From: Camellia lanceoleosa | Taxonomy: Eukaryota > Streptophyta > Magnoliopsida > Ericales > Theaceae | Reading direction: 5' to 3' | DNA length: 64,000 nucleotides | Assembly (NCBI GenBank): GCA_025200525.1 | Contig: JANUSC010000390.1 | Span: forward strand, 1-64,000 | In this document: piece by piece, positions 47,332-59,045 of the stretch | How positions within the stretch are numbered: the stretch's first letter is position 1 | How the letters are laid out: the number at the start of each line of letters is the position of its first letter | Made by a program: the position numbers and the translations under genes | Notes under the pieces: model-generated | Seen by the model: the letters and a program-made list of their open reading frames with translations, nothing else | Told to the model about the DNA's origin: nothing | Databases searched by the model: none

Positions 47332-50300
47332 TGTCACGCCCTAATCCTGCCCCTAAAAGTTTGGGCATGACCCATTCGAAAACAGACACTAATCCTGTTA
47401 TACATATCATACGGGGCCTGAACGGAAGCATTCAATAACATAAAATACCTAGAATAACATCCATTGAGCTATTCCTAACATGCCAGGATCTCAATATCAC
47501 ACTAAGTAAATATTATACAGAAAGTTTACACACATATGCCTCGACTCAACCCCACAAATAAGCGTATAACAAAAATATTAATGAAGAAGGAATTATATAC
47601 AAACAACCATAAATAGACGTCCAAAGCATAAATCAAAACTCAGCAAAACTTTACATAATGCACGACTTCAGGTGGTGCCTAGACGCATCAAAGTTGACAA
47701 GAGAAACACAAGCCTTAAGGTTAGGACTGAACTCCCGGTTGGTTACCTACAGAAATAGACAGACAAAATACAGGATGAGCGAACTCAGTGAATGACAGTA
47801 CATAAATAATGCAATGTTTAATTTGAATAATCTAACATATAACTACAGATACATATGATTAACTATATTCCGTGATTATTTTTAAAACAGCCATGGGTCC
47901 AATTTTCGTAACAGAATGGCTTTAAGCCCAGTATATACAGAATAGCCATAGGCCTACAGATGCAGAACTACCATGGGTCCAGATATATAAGAAATAACAG
48001 AAACAACAGAAATAGCAGAAATAACAGCAATAGAAAAAATAACAGAAATAACAGAACGCATAAGCGTGGGTAACAAAACGCATAAGCGTGGTAACAGAAC
48101 GCATAGAGCGTGGGTTACAGAACACATAAGCGTGGTAACAGAATGCATAGAGCGTGGTAACAGAACGCATAAGCGTGGTAACAGAACGCATAGAGCGTGG
48201 GTAACAGAACACATAAGCGTGGTAACAGAACGCATAGAGCGTAAGTAACAGAACGCATAAAGCGTGGTAACAGAACGCATAAGCGTGATAACAGAACGCA
48301 TAGAGCGTGGGTAACAGAACGCATAAGCGTGGTAACAGAACTAATAGATGTATGGACTCAAGAGGTGGCTCGTACGGATTCTAGAGGTAGCTCCCACCAA
48401 GGTGTAGCACTTAGTTCCGTACAGCACTTTGTTCCATACTAGAAAACATCAAAACAGATTAAACAAATAAGCACATTCTTCCCATTAATCACATAAATAA
48501 ACATGGATACATAAGCTTAACAGAACGTTGTCGATAACAGAATGGTAGCATTAATCATCAATAGCAAACAAACATATGGTACAATGATGTGCTTAGATTT
48601 CCTCATGGTTCTTTGTACATAGACATACTTGTTTCGTAATTAATAGAACCTTAACATTACCAATAATCCGAAGGTAAATCAGACTCATTCATAAACCAAC
48701 TTCACAGTGTTAATAGTTGTATGCAATTCTTATACAGAAGTATAGGTAATTCATAGGATAGTACATTGACAATAATCATTAGCCATAACTCAGAATACGG
48801 AGTAGGTTCAAAATCATACCGATGTGCACTAAATCTTTCAATGTTCACATCAATTCCCAATCAACACACATGTCAACATATTAGGTCACGGAGAATAGAA
48901 TGTTGTTCATAATATTTCTTAACGGTAAATACGGTGCATTTGTAGTACTATTACTCACAGTGTTCAGATGCTTGGTCCACCCCTGTAGCTGACCCTACAC
49001 AATTCATCATAGTACAACACCATTCAATTTCCAATATTATTCAATACAACATTATCCAACAAAGTCAGCATCACTTGGTTCATCAATACCATTTGCAACT
49101 TCACATAATTCACAATAAATCCTTGAATCTATTTCAACATTCTAAAACCAAGTTTATATCATCTATATCCTTAATAGATTATTTTCCTAATTTTTCCTTT
49201 ACATGATAGCATAAATTCCAACATTTATAACAAAGTTCATTCGCAAATTCTAAACATAATTTTCAAACATTCCCAAATTCCAATTCAACTTGAACACATA
49301 TAATTCAATACTTCAATTTCATTACTCTACTTTCAACTTGAGCCAATTCATTGGTTATAATCATTAATCAACCTAGGGTTTCCAAGAAAATTGGGGGTTT
49401 TCCTCTTTTCTTAGTGAAATCGCCAAATCAACAATTACTATATGCCAATATACTAAAAACATTCAATATCCTTTCAGAAGTAGAGTGGGAGCCCCAATTG
49501 TACATAAACATTAAGCCATAAGTGTCCCTAACCCAATATCAACTCAAGATTCCAAAATGTCAACAAAATCCCAAAGTACCAACAAAATCACTTTGAATCA
49601 CAAACATTCAAGGCTAAGAGAACTCTCTACCTCAAAATTGGAAGCAAAGAAGCTAGGTTGAACGCATCCTCTCAAAATCCCAAAATCTAATCGGTTGGAA
49701 AAGTTGATCTTCATTTCTTCTTCACCCTTGATACACGATCCATGGTGGATTGTTGGTAAAAATGGATGAAATCAAAGGTTTGAGAGTTAGGGTTTCGGAC
49801 TTAGGCAAGGAGGAAGGAAGAGGGAAGAAGAAAATATAAGAAATGATCCAAAATCCCGTTTTTAAAGCTGCTGTCCCGAAAAACCCGCTCGAGCATCCCT
49901 ATTCTCACTCGAGCGGACCTGCTCTCAGCACAGATTCCAAAACTTCAAACAGGTGTAACTCTCCCATCCGAACTCCGTTTTAGGTCGTTCTTGTGTCCAA
50001 ATTGAAGCCTCGGAAATAAGCTTTCCAATGGTTCTAACCTCACATCCAAATTCAAAGTGTGGAAAAAGAAAAGGACAAAAGCGTGACGGCTGGTCGCAGA
50101 CAAATTATTCTAATTAAAGCTTTTGGTCCAATCTTACTTTACCATCATATTACCACCCCAACCAATACTCCAAAATAAAATAAGAAAGTTCCAAATACAC
50201 TAATAAAAATGTCCAAAAACGAACCCATGTGCCTCAGAAATACAACTCAACTTGGAGACCCGCTCGAGCGCCCAACCTTGCGCCGAGTGAAGACTCAACA

Positions 50301-50573
50301 AAGACGCCCGCTCGGCGTCAACTCCCCGCCGGCGAAAATCACAACTCCCAGAATCTCAGGCCGTCTGTAAAATTTGCTAGAAACCCCAAAAGTACGCTCG
50401 AGCGCCTACTACTCCGCTCGAGCAGAGGGAAAAATTTCAGATTGTTTGGTAAAGGTCACCAATTCCAGTTTCAAAGGCATAATCCGACGGATCATTCTTC
50501 AATTCCGATAGCAAACACATTAACCCATAATTAAATAAGAATATCTTTTTATACGCACTTTGGGGTCATTACA
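47332..50573 (-). mobile_element. Solo LTR E (3,242 bp) with perfect 5-bp target duplication
   Basis: It begins TGTCACGCCC and ends GGGGTCATTACA on the + strand. CAAAC flanks it on both sides (47327-47331 and 50574-50578). There is no internal region, so it is a solo LTR left by recombination between LTRs. The ends fit a Tekay/Del-type chromovirus. The likely transcription sense is minus, as minus reads TGTAATGACCCC at its start and GGGCGTGACA at its end, like the LTR at 61923-63946. It splits the RT of C inside the codon before VEVYIDDM. It holds a 20-22-bp array (48051-48340) and five CTCGAGC words (49880-50430). Confidence 0.92.
48051..48345 (-). repeat. 20-22-bp tandem array in solo LTR E
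   Basis: About 13-14 units of AACAGAACGCATA(GA)GCGTGG(G)T, with 1-2 base length changes. All frames on the minus strand stay open across it by chance. Confidence 0.9.
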
Positions 50574-51400
50574 CAAACAGTAGAAGTCTACATCGATGAC
50601 ATGGTCGTGAAGACCAAGGAGCCTAAGAGTTATCTTGCCGACCTAAAAGAGGTATTTGAGATACTTAAAACATATCGGCTCCGACTCAACACATCAAAGT
50701 GCGCATTTGGAGTTAGATCTGGTAAGTTCTTGTGGTACCTAGTGACAAGAACGGGCATAGAGGCCAGCCCAGATCAGATCAAGGCCATCCTAGATCTACA
50801 AAGCCCAACATCGGCCAAACAGGTACAAATGCTTACTGGAAGGGCCGCAACACTAAACAGGTTCATAAGCCGAAACTCAGACAAATGTAAACCCTTCTTC
50901 AACCTGGTGAAAAAGAATACAGACTTTCTATGGACTGAGGAATGTGAGGCCGCTTTGGCCGACCTAAAGAAATATCTGACCATGGCTCCAGTCCTCTCAA
51001 CACCTGAACCTGGGGAGGAGTTGTTTTTGTACTTAGCCGTGTCAGAACACGCAGTAAGTGCAGTGCTAATTCGAGAAGAACAAGGAGAATAGAAGGCTGT
51101 CTATTATGTAAGTAAAACCTTGGCCAACGCTGAAACAAGGTATCTACCACTGGAGAAATTAATGCTGGCCTTGGTAATGGCCTCAAAGAAATTAAACCAT
51201 TACTTTCAGGCGCACAAGATTGTGGTACTAACAGAGCACCCATTAAAATCCTTGTTGCAACAAGGAGACTTAACAGGAAGAATTGCAAGGTGGGCAGTGG
51301 CCTTGGGCCAGTATGACCTGGAGTTCACACCCAGAACAGCCATTAAGGGCCAAGTTTTGGCCGACTTCGTGGCAGAATTTACTCCTGAATCCATCGAACA
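50574..51400 (+). pseudogene. Element C: C-terminal RT and RT-linked RNase H
   Basis: This is the second half of the RT, starting right after the solo LTR. It carries the catalytic VEVYIDDMVVKTKEPK (50577-50625), LRLNTSKCAFGVRSGKFL and the thumb block LTGRAATLNRFISRN. The connection and RNase H follow: FLYLAVSEHAVSAVLIREE, a TAG stop at 51090, then AVYYVSKTL and LTEHPLKSLLQQGDLTGRIARW, with AIKGQVLADFVAEF at the end. The stop looks like CAG changed to TAG. The frame is otherwise open on both sides. Confidence 0.9.
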
Positions 51401-51489
51401 TCAGGCTCCGTTGAGCCAAGATGAACGAGGTCCCAGCCAGCAAGGAGAATCCCAGCCAAAGGCAAAACAGCGAAGGAAGGAAAAACTCA

Positions 51490-52103
51490 GACCCTGCAGC
51501 ATCTACATCGGCGACTTCTTCAGATTGTTTGTCGATGGAAGTTCAAACCGACAAGGAGCGGGGGCCGGAGTGCTGCTAATATCTCCAGATGGAGAAATAA
51601 TAGAGCAGTCCATCCGTTTGGGGTTCAAGGCCTCAAATAATGAAGCAAAATACGAAGCATTAATTGCAGGGCTAAAACTGGCAGCAACAGCCGAGGCAGA
51701 TGAGGTAATAGTTTTTTGTGATTCACAGCTAATTGTTAACCAGTCAACAGGAGAATTTGTAGTCAGAAACGAGAGGATGTCGGCATATGCAAAAGAGGTC
51801 ATCAGATTGGCAGCCCTTTTTCAGAACTGCCGACTACTCCAAGTAAGCCGAGATGATAATAACCACGTCGACGCGTTGGCCAACCTGGCAAGTTCAATAC
51901 AGACTGAAAAAACAAGAACAATTATGATTGAATACATGTCGGGCCCGAGCATAGAACCACAGAACACAGAGCAAGAAGCAATGTGTGTGGACATGGGGCT
52001 AAGCTGGATGGATGCAATTATTGCATTCCTAAAAGAAGGAAAACTGCCAGAAGACCGCAAGGAGGCACACAAAGTCAGATTGAAGTCGGCAAGATTCAAA
52101 TGA
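51490..52103 (+). pseudogene. Element C: second (archaeal-type) RNase H
   Basis: This extra RNase H is the hallmark of the Tat clade. It lies in one open stretch with the end of the RT-linked RNase H. It reads LFVDGSSNRQGAGAGV (first Asp), ASNNEAKYEALIAGL, VIVFCDSQLIVNQ (second Asp) and NNHVDALANLAS (last Asp). The glutamate expected in the NNxAEYEAL block reads Lys (AKYEAL), which is consistent with a G-to-A change of a catalytic residue. After 52103 the frame is lost by a small indel. Confidence 0.85.
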
Positions 52104-53229
52104 TCATGACGACATCTCTACAGAAGATCCTTCACTGGACCCCTTTTAAGGTGTGTACACCCTTTGCAGGTTGAAGATTTTTTATATGAAATTCATGAAG
52201 GAATTTGCGGAAGCCACGCTGGGGGCAGATCACTAGCTCACAGGGCCATTACCCAGAGGTATTGGTGGCCTTACATGCAGAAGCATACGTAAAGAAGTGC
52301 GAACAATGCCAAAGGTTTGCACCTTTGATTCATCAGCCAGCTGCTGACCTGAATCCAGTATCCAGCCCTTGGCCGTTTGCCCAGTGAGGCATGGATCTGG
52401 TTAGACAACTTCCCCAAGCAACTGGGCAGAGAAAATACTTGTTGGTAGCAACAGATTACTTCACAAAGTGGATAGAGGCAGAACCTCTTGCCAAAATCCG
52501 AGATGTGGATGTCAAGAATTTCATATGAAAAAACATTATCACCAAATTTGGCATTCCCAGAGCCATAGTTGCCGACAACGGAACGCAGTTTGATAGCAAA
52601 CTTATCAAGAACTTTTGCGCGAAATTCAAAATCAAGAATTACTTTTCAACACCAAGTTTTTCCCAAAGCAATGGGCAAGCAGAGGCCTCCAACAAAGTAA
52701 TTTTGGATGGAATAAAGAAGAGGCTGCAGGCAGCAAAAGGAAAGTGGGTAGACGAATTGTCCAACGTGCTTTGGGCATATCAAACTACGCCGAGAAGATC
52801 AACAGGGGAATCCCCCTTTGCCATGGCTTATGGCACAAAAGCAGTAATTCCACTAGAAGTCGGCATCCCAGGGATCCGAACCCAGGGAGTTAAGAATGGG
52901 ACTAACGATATACTTCTAGCCCGAGATCTGGATCTTTTGGAAGAACGAAGAGAGAAGGCTGCAATTCAGCTTGCAGTATACCAACAACAGCTTGCCAGAG
53001 CTTATAACAAGAAGGTCAATCCAAGAGATTTTCAAGTCGGTGACTTAGTCTTGAGAAAAGTCGTCGGCAACAAGAAGGATCCCAAAGAGGCAAACTTGGC
53101 CCAAACTGGGAAGGACCCTACAGAATTACTTCGGTATTAGGCAATGGATCTTATCGGCTTGAGGATAATGAGGGCAAAGCATCGCCAAGACCTTGGAACA
53201 CTTTTAATTTGAAAATTTTCTATCATTAG
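52104..53229 (+). pseudogene. Element C: integrase
   Basis: It has the zinc-binding block (IHEGICGSHAGGR ... KKCEQCQRF), then the core: GMDLV, LVATDYFTKWIEAEP, IVADNGTQF and GQAEASNKVILDG, i.e. the D, D and E positions. The ending LWAYQTTPRRSTGESPFAM and [12 protein letters not shown] is complete, with a one-base shift near 53105 before WEGPYRI and the final stop at ~53229. Tryptophan codons are TGA at ~52387 and ~52526 (TGG to TGA). Frame is also broken near 52105 and 52150. Clearly Ty3/gypsy, Tat-type. Confidence 0.9.
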
Positions 53230-53399
53230 ATGTGCATTACTTTTTGGCCGATGTCATCAATAAAATATTTTCAGATTTTTTCAAACATATATGATTATTA
53301 AAGATACATAATGTTGTTTTTGAGAGATATAAATAATGGGAACCCAAGTGGAACTTAGGTTCACATTGGGGGTAGAGCAGAGACAAAGACGCTTAAACA

Positions 53400-54040
53400 C
53401 TTGTTGAAATTTGTAGCAATTTACAAGTTGAAGTTAAGCTGAGATGGTTCCTTATCTTCACTTGTTGAAATTTGAAGCAATTTACAAGTTGATGTTAAGC
53501 TGAGATGGTTCCTTACCTTCACTTGTTGAAATTTGTAGCAATTTACAAGTTGAAGTTAAGCCGAGATGGTTCCTTATCTTCACTTGTTGAAATTTGTAAC
53601 AATTTACAAGTCGAAGTTAAGCTGAGATTACTGTTTCTCTTCGCTTGTTGAAATTTGTAGCAATTTACAAGTCGAAGTGAAGCCGAGGTTATTACTTGAA
53701 CAATTGTAGCACTTTACATGTTGGTTAAAACAAAGAGGATGCTTAACACTTGTTGAAATTTGTAGCAATTTACAAGGCGATGTTAAGCCAACCTATGGTC
53801 ATCTGTTGAAATTTGTAGCAATTTACAGGTTGAGGTAAAAGATTAAGTATTTTGTTTAAACATTTGTTGACATTTGTAGCAATTTACAAATAGATCATTA
53901 TTTAGCACTTGTTATAACTTGAGAAAAGTTTACTGAATATGTTAATCCTTGTTGAAATTTGTAGCAATTTACAAGTGGGTTTGACTGAGATCACTGTTTA
54001 AAAACTTGTTGAAATTTATGAAAAGTTTGCAGGTCAGTAT
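53400..54040 (+). repeat. 61-bp tandem repeat in element C 3' region
   Basis: Units starting CTTGTTGAAATTTGTAGCA at 53400, 53461, 53522, 53583 and 53644 are exactly 61 bases apart, followed by shorter diverged units down to ~54040. It lies between the integrase and the antisense gene, the hypervariable place in Tat elements that is known to give rise to satellites. Confidence 0.9.
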
Positions 54041-54314
54041 CTTGCCGAAGAAAAGTTTGTAGCTATTATACCCGAGGTATATAATCCCGAGAAGATTGCA
54101 CAAAGAAGGAAGAAGTATAAAGAGTATGTGCAAAATATTCTAAGTATAGAGTCATACAGAAGCAATAAGAAGAAGTACAAAAGTACAAGCATTTAAAAGA
54201 AAGTTGTATTGAGCATTCAATAGGGAACAGAGGCACATCGGCCATAAGAGGAAGCTTACATTGTTCAGAAAAACAAAACAAAGTATAAAAAACAAGGAAA
54301 TAAAGACATTCAAA

Positions 54315-56700
54315 TCAGGATTCTTCAACATTAACAGCTGGAAGGGCTGGGACCTCGGAAGATTCTGGTGGAACCTCGTCGGCAACCTTTTCTGCCTCAA
54401 TCTCAACATCAATCTCTATAAGCGTTTCATCAAGACTTTTTTCGGCTGGAGGAACGTCAGATGATGCTTGTTCAGGAATAGCATCCTTAACAACCTCCCC
54501 ATCCTCCTTATGAGTTAGGTTTAGGACTTGATCATCCTGAGGAGGAGATTTGGTCTCATTAGCACCCTTGGGCTTCCTTACTAAAGCATCATCATCATTT
54601 TTATCTTCACCCTCAGACTCAGACTCAGATTCTTCTTCAGCCTGACTTGGAGGTGGAGGATGAGGAAATGAAAGAGGAATAGCATCGGTGTTACAGAAAG
54701 GCGAGTCAGCAGGGAGATCAAGTTTTTTTATCAGGGACATCCAACCAAGGGAGAATCCCCTGTTGCATGCCTACCTGCCTGACTTGAAGCTTGTAGTCCT
54801 CAGTGACGTCGGCCACGCCCTGGGCATAAGTCTTTTCATTAGTTTCCTTGATTTCAGCTTCTTTAGTTGCCAAGGCTTGCTGAAGCTCCTTCTCGGCCTG
54901 GGCCGATTTTTCTTCGGCTTCTTTTTTCCATGCTTCAGCAACCTTTTTTATAGCTTCAGCAGCATCAGCTTTTTCTTCGGCCAAGGTTTGAGCTTTAGTG
55001 ACAGCCTCGACCTAATCTTCCAATTTTTTCATTTTTGCTTGAAGACCCTTGTTAATTTTTTGGAGGGCAGAATACTCCTTTTTCAAGTCAGTTAACTTCT
55101 CCCTGGTCTCAAAGGATTGCATGGAGAAGGAATGGGCATGCTGAACAGCCTGAAAGAACACAAAGCAAAAAGTCATTACAGAATTTTACATGTATAAAGA
55201 GATGAGGACAAAACAAGTTACCAAGTGAAGACACTTACTTGCACGCAGCGTTGAAGCATGAAAGTATAATTTTCGTACTCACTCATTTCAGCATTCTTTT
55301 CCAGATCACCTGGAAGAACAAGAGCTGTACTGAGTGCAACGCCGACATTTATGTCGTCGGCGTTATCACTGGCCAGGATAGGCTTGTTCTCTAAAGTAAT
55401 TGCAAGCGTCTAGGGGACGTTTGGTACTTTGGACTTTGAAGTCGTTGCGGAAGAGGACCTTGGCCTCTTTGACTTTGAGGACTCTGATGGCTGGGTCTCT
55501 GCTTGCCTCTTCTCAGCAGAGGGTTGGGATTTGCTGTTTTCAGCCAACTTAGAGATAGGCAGGGCATCCTCAGCCTCAACCTCAGTAGCCTTGGCCTTAG
55601 GCTGGGCCTTCTTGGTTCTTCTCGGCTTTGGTGGGGGCACGGTTTGAGTGGGAACAGCATTGACGTTGGTTGGGAGCTCGGCTAGGAGATCTTGGGCGAC
55701 AGGCTTTGGGCGAACCATTTCGGCAATTTTCACAAGTCTGCGTCGGCGTTTTCGTTCGGGTATTGGTATCAAGAATGGGGCCGAAGTTGATGGCAGATCA
55801 ACTAGGTCAGATGTTGACCCCTGATCTGTTCGAGATGTAGAGGCAGTTTGGGTTGTGACAGTAGGTGGAGAGAGGCTCTTTTTCTTCTTCCTTGGAACGT
55901 CGGGCAAAATGGACTTATATGTTGGGATGAAATTTAACAACAGAGGTGCTTTCCTTTTGTGGACAGGCAAGTCCAAAATTTTTTTCAGATCCTTGCCTGG
56001 AAAGTAGGACTGGCGAAAGTCCTTTGGTGGCTTGCGAACGTCTGCAAAGAAGAACAAGACATTAGAGACAGACAAAGTTTTGAAGACTTGGAAAGAAAAA
56101 AAAAAACTAAGTGATTGGCACTGGGCTCTTACCCTTGCCCTCTTTAACTGTTCGGGGAAGAGGGTAAAGATGAACATCTTCGTTTGGGCCAAACTCCCAA
56201 TTTCTCGAAGCAATGAGATAATCATCTCCAGCCCCTTTGTTGGAGTCTGGGAAGCCGGCTACGATTTTGAATTCAGTAGACCTCGGCTTGAGGTAATAGA
56301 CGTAACCCTTTTCTTTCAAGTTAAGGGCACACATGGTATAACAAAATTAGATGTCGGCAAGGGTGATCCTAACATTTTCCTGTCTAGCTAAGGCTATGAT
56401 GCTGTTAATCACACGGTAGGAGTTGATGGTCAGTTGCATGGGGTTTAATTTGTAATAGTAAAGAACTTCACGAAAAAGGGGATTGAGTGGAAGCCGAAGT
56501 CCACACTCAGTAAAAGCTACTATGGGAAAGGACATTGTATCATCTGTGGGCATAATAGAGTCACCATTCCCAGCCAATCTCAGATTGACATCGGCAGGAA
56601 TGGAGAACTCTTCCCTAAAGTACTGAAGTTTGGTTGGGGTATCTATCCTATGTCTCTACATACCCATGATATCGGCATAGAGAAAGAAGATGTTCTTAAA
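54315..56700 (-). pseudogene. Antisense Transposase_28-like (PF04195) gene, three exons, element C
   Basis: This is read opposite to gag-pol. Exon 1 (~56700-56133) holds TPTKLQYFREEFSIP, CGLRLPLNPLFREVLYYYKL, MQLTINSYRVI, KGYVYYLKPRS and WEFGPNEDV. This is the pattern of the 'putative gypsy type transposon' family PF04195. Exon 2 (56041-55239) is basic and Ser/Pro-rich and ends TVQ-like CVQ|GTAAGT. Exon 3 (55149-54315) starts after TTTCAG and encodes a long Glu/Ala/Lys coiled coil, then an acidic tail. Introns are 91 and 89 bases, GT-AG. In-frame stops occur at 56347 (TAA), 55410 (TAG) and ~55013 (TAG), and there is a frameshift in the T-run at 54723-54729. The protein's function is unknown. 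Confidence 0.75.
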
Positions 56701-57544
56701 GGGTTTTTTGGGACCTCAGCAAAAACCTAGGTGAATACTGGTAAGGATTATTTCAGTTTTTCCTAAAAGAATTGGTAGGTTCTATATGCAAATCCCAAAC
56801 CTAAATCTATGAAAGCAAAGATTGGAGGCTCGAATCTGGGAAAAACACAGAAAACAAGAAACAAGAGCAAGTTTTCAGAATCAAGAACAAAGACAGGCTA
56901 TGAAGAGCATAAAGAATACGAGAAGTAAAGGGCCAAGAACAGGGACAAAAGTGCAAGAAGTGGTGAACAGTGCGTATGATTCAAAACATGGGCAAGAGAA
57001 AAATCATGAGTAAAATGCATCTAAATGTATGATTCACAGGTTGGAACTTTCAACAAAGCAATAACGGCAGCAAGTAATGAAGAAATACAGAATTGAAGAC
57101 AAAAGAAACAAAGGCTTACCAGATAAAATGAAGCCGGTGTGGAGATCAGCGAAGTTAGACGACGGCTGCAGACACAACAGAGTGGCGAAAGCTTCACTAG
57201 AATGGAAGAATAAAACCAATTGCAGAGCTTAGCGCTAGAGCAATGGCGGATTTGAGAAAGTTTAGAGAGAGAGAAAGCAAGAGAATCGAAATGTAAAAGT
57301 GAAGAAAAAAAGACGAAGGAAAGGTTTTTTGTCAAAAACTTGAAATGACGGCAAAATGAAAACAATTATTACGCCTGGAGCATCGCATACGTCAGGCAGC
57401 GCACACAGAGAAGACGATTTTCAGGCGCGTCAGCGACACGATCCAATGAGGATCACACACGTAAGAGAAACGGTTGAGAAGTGATGCATGACAGCTCATG
57501 CGCATTGAAGAGTTCATCTAAATTCTTGTTCTTGAGAGAAGACA
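56701..57544. other. Flank between antisense gene and 3' LTR of element C
   Basis: This is the 5' flank of the antisense gene. It is purine-rich near 56810-56960. No gene or clear promoter box was recognised. Confidence 0.35.
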
Positions 57545-58205
57545 TGTCGGCCTAAAGAGAATGATCTCGGCTGAAGAGTTCTTACGCCGACGTACTGGCA
57601 AGGGGAACAATATAGGTTCCATCACCTTAGAATGCCGAGGTAATAGAACCTAAGTGGCAGTTATGGGGATATATTTTCTGAGTACCAACACGTGGCATGG
57701 TGACGCCGACGTGTCAGCCGAGGTGCCACGTGTCGTTTTAGTTACGCCGAGGTGATCTCGAAGTTGCCGAGGTTATCTCCGAGGATATCGGAATCCGAGA
57801 TAACTCGATAAGGACAAGAGTCCTAGATGGAGAGAAGACTTCAGTTTGGGTAAAGATAAAACTCTTAGAGAGTTTATCCTAATCCTACCGGGAGTTCCAG
57901 ATTAGTAGTAATCCTAAGTCCATTAGGGCCAGGCTCTTATTGGGACTAGGATTGTGTTGGCTATAAAAGAGAGGCACCCCCATGGGTGTAAGGTATGTTT
58001 ATATACTCAAGCTTGTAAGTTGAATACTTGATTATCTTTGAGAGATATACTGACTTGATCGTCGGAGTGCCCTCGGGTGGAAGAACCACCACCGGAGCCT
58101 TTTCTTTCTGTGCAGGACAGTAGGGTGCCATCTATTCTGCCTGTGTTCTACCGCTGAATCACTAAAGAGGGCAGTGTGATCAGAAAATCACTCACACACA
58201 AACTA
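57545..58205 (+). mobile_element. Probable 3' LTR of element C
   Basis: The stretch starts near TGTCGGCC (57545), after GAGAGAAGACA, and has a clear promoter, GGCTATAAAAGAG at ~57959-57971. The repeated CCGAGG/GCCGAGGT words (57710-57790) are typical of U3 enhancers. The AAAGAGGGCAGTGTGATCA block and sequence up to ~58205 are read as R-U5. Both ends are estimates, because the other LTR of C is not in the window and no target duplication could be matched. Confidence 0.55.
57962..57969 (+). promoter_or_regulatory. TATA box of element C LTR
   Basis: TATAAAAG, with a GC-richer flank and a likely start about 30 bases on. It is the strongest TATA match in the LTRs here. Confidence 0.6.
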
Positions 58206-58321
58206 TACACACAAAAAAAGTCAAAATTTCAATTTTCTTTCTACTTTTTTCAAGTTTTTTCTTAAAAAATTAAAAAATTACTCAAAACATTTTTTATTTT
58301 TTTATTTTTTATTTCATATTT

Positions 58322-58385
58322 TAGTTCAATGGTAAAATTTTGGCCTAATAACCTTGAGATTACGGATTCAAGTTTAGGGAAAATC
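58322..58385 (+). repeat. tRNA-derived SINE-like fragment
   Basis: TAGTTCAATGGTAAAA (58322) resembles a Pol III A box and ATTACGGATTCAAGTTT (58360) resembles a B box, 42 bases apart as in tRNA-derived SINEs. The element body beyond is not clear. Confidence 0.3.
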
Positions 58386-58393
58386 CCTTTTTA

Positions 58394-58594
58394 AGTACGT
58401 TTGGAATGTGTGTTGACTTTTTGTCTATTAGCCTGGGACTAAAAAGTCTTGTTTGGGATAAATTTTTTGACTTTTGTGAAAGAAAAAATAAAATGATTAT
58501 GAGTTGGATATGACATTTTGTCCTATTTCGTTAAAATAACCTATTTTGTCCTATATGGCTACTTTAACTCAAACTTACTTCTCAAACGGAGCCT
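58394..58594 (+). mobile_element. MITE-like element with imperfect terminal inverted repeats
   Basis: It starts AGTACGTTTGGAATGTGTGTTGA and its end, read on the minus strand, is AGGCTCCGTTTGAGAAGTA then AGTTTGA. The two ends share a CGTTTG core and TTGA. The ~200-base size fits a MITE. Target duplication is unclear. Confidence 0.35.
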
Positions 58595-58922
58595 ATATAT
58601 TATGTCAAATGTTAAGTGTATATCTAATCCTTTTCCTCTTAAATACACATTAATATATATTATTTAGACATTAGTTTTTTTATTTTATATTTTATTTAAA
58701 AAATTAAAAATAAGTAAAATATTGTGTTTGGAAACGAGAAACGAAACAAGCCCTATACATGACTACCATTATTGAATAGATGACAAACCTTAATTATGGG
58801 GAATATCACCGCTGGTGGTGGTCATTGTCACGACAATGATAGTATCACCAATTTTTTTTCTAACAAAGGAAAAAAAATAATAAAAAAAATAAAATAATAT
58901 TTGAGGTGTTATCATTGTATTT

Positions 58923-59045
58923 ATGGGTTTAGGTATCGAGATAAGCAGTTGTTAGTTTGATTTGATTCAATTCATAAGAAGGGATGGGTTTAGGTTTTGA
59001 GATAAGCAGTTGTTATTTTGATTTGATTCAATTTATAGGAAGGGA
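58923..59045 (+). repeat. Two-copy 61-bp tandem duplication
   Basis: ATGGGTTTAGGT...CAATT(C/T)ATA(A/G)GAAGGG occurs at 58923 and 58984, with few changes. Confidence 0.9.

Noticed and set aside
47922..48324. Minus-strand Ser/Val/Leu/Arg repeat frames in solo LTR E
   Set aside because: Product of a 20-22-bp tandem repeat inside an LTR; not a gene.
48051..48345. CRISPR-like array
   Set aside because: Direct repeats are contiguous without unique spacers, and the genome is a plant's.
58801..58860. Small hairpin TCATTGTCACGACAATGA as a terminator or miRNA
   Set aside because: Too short, and no supporting context.
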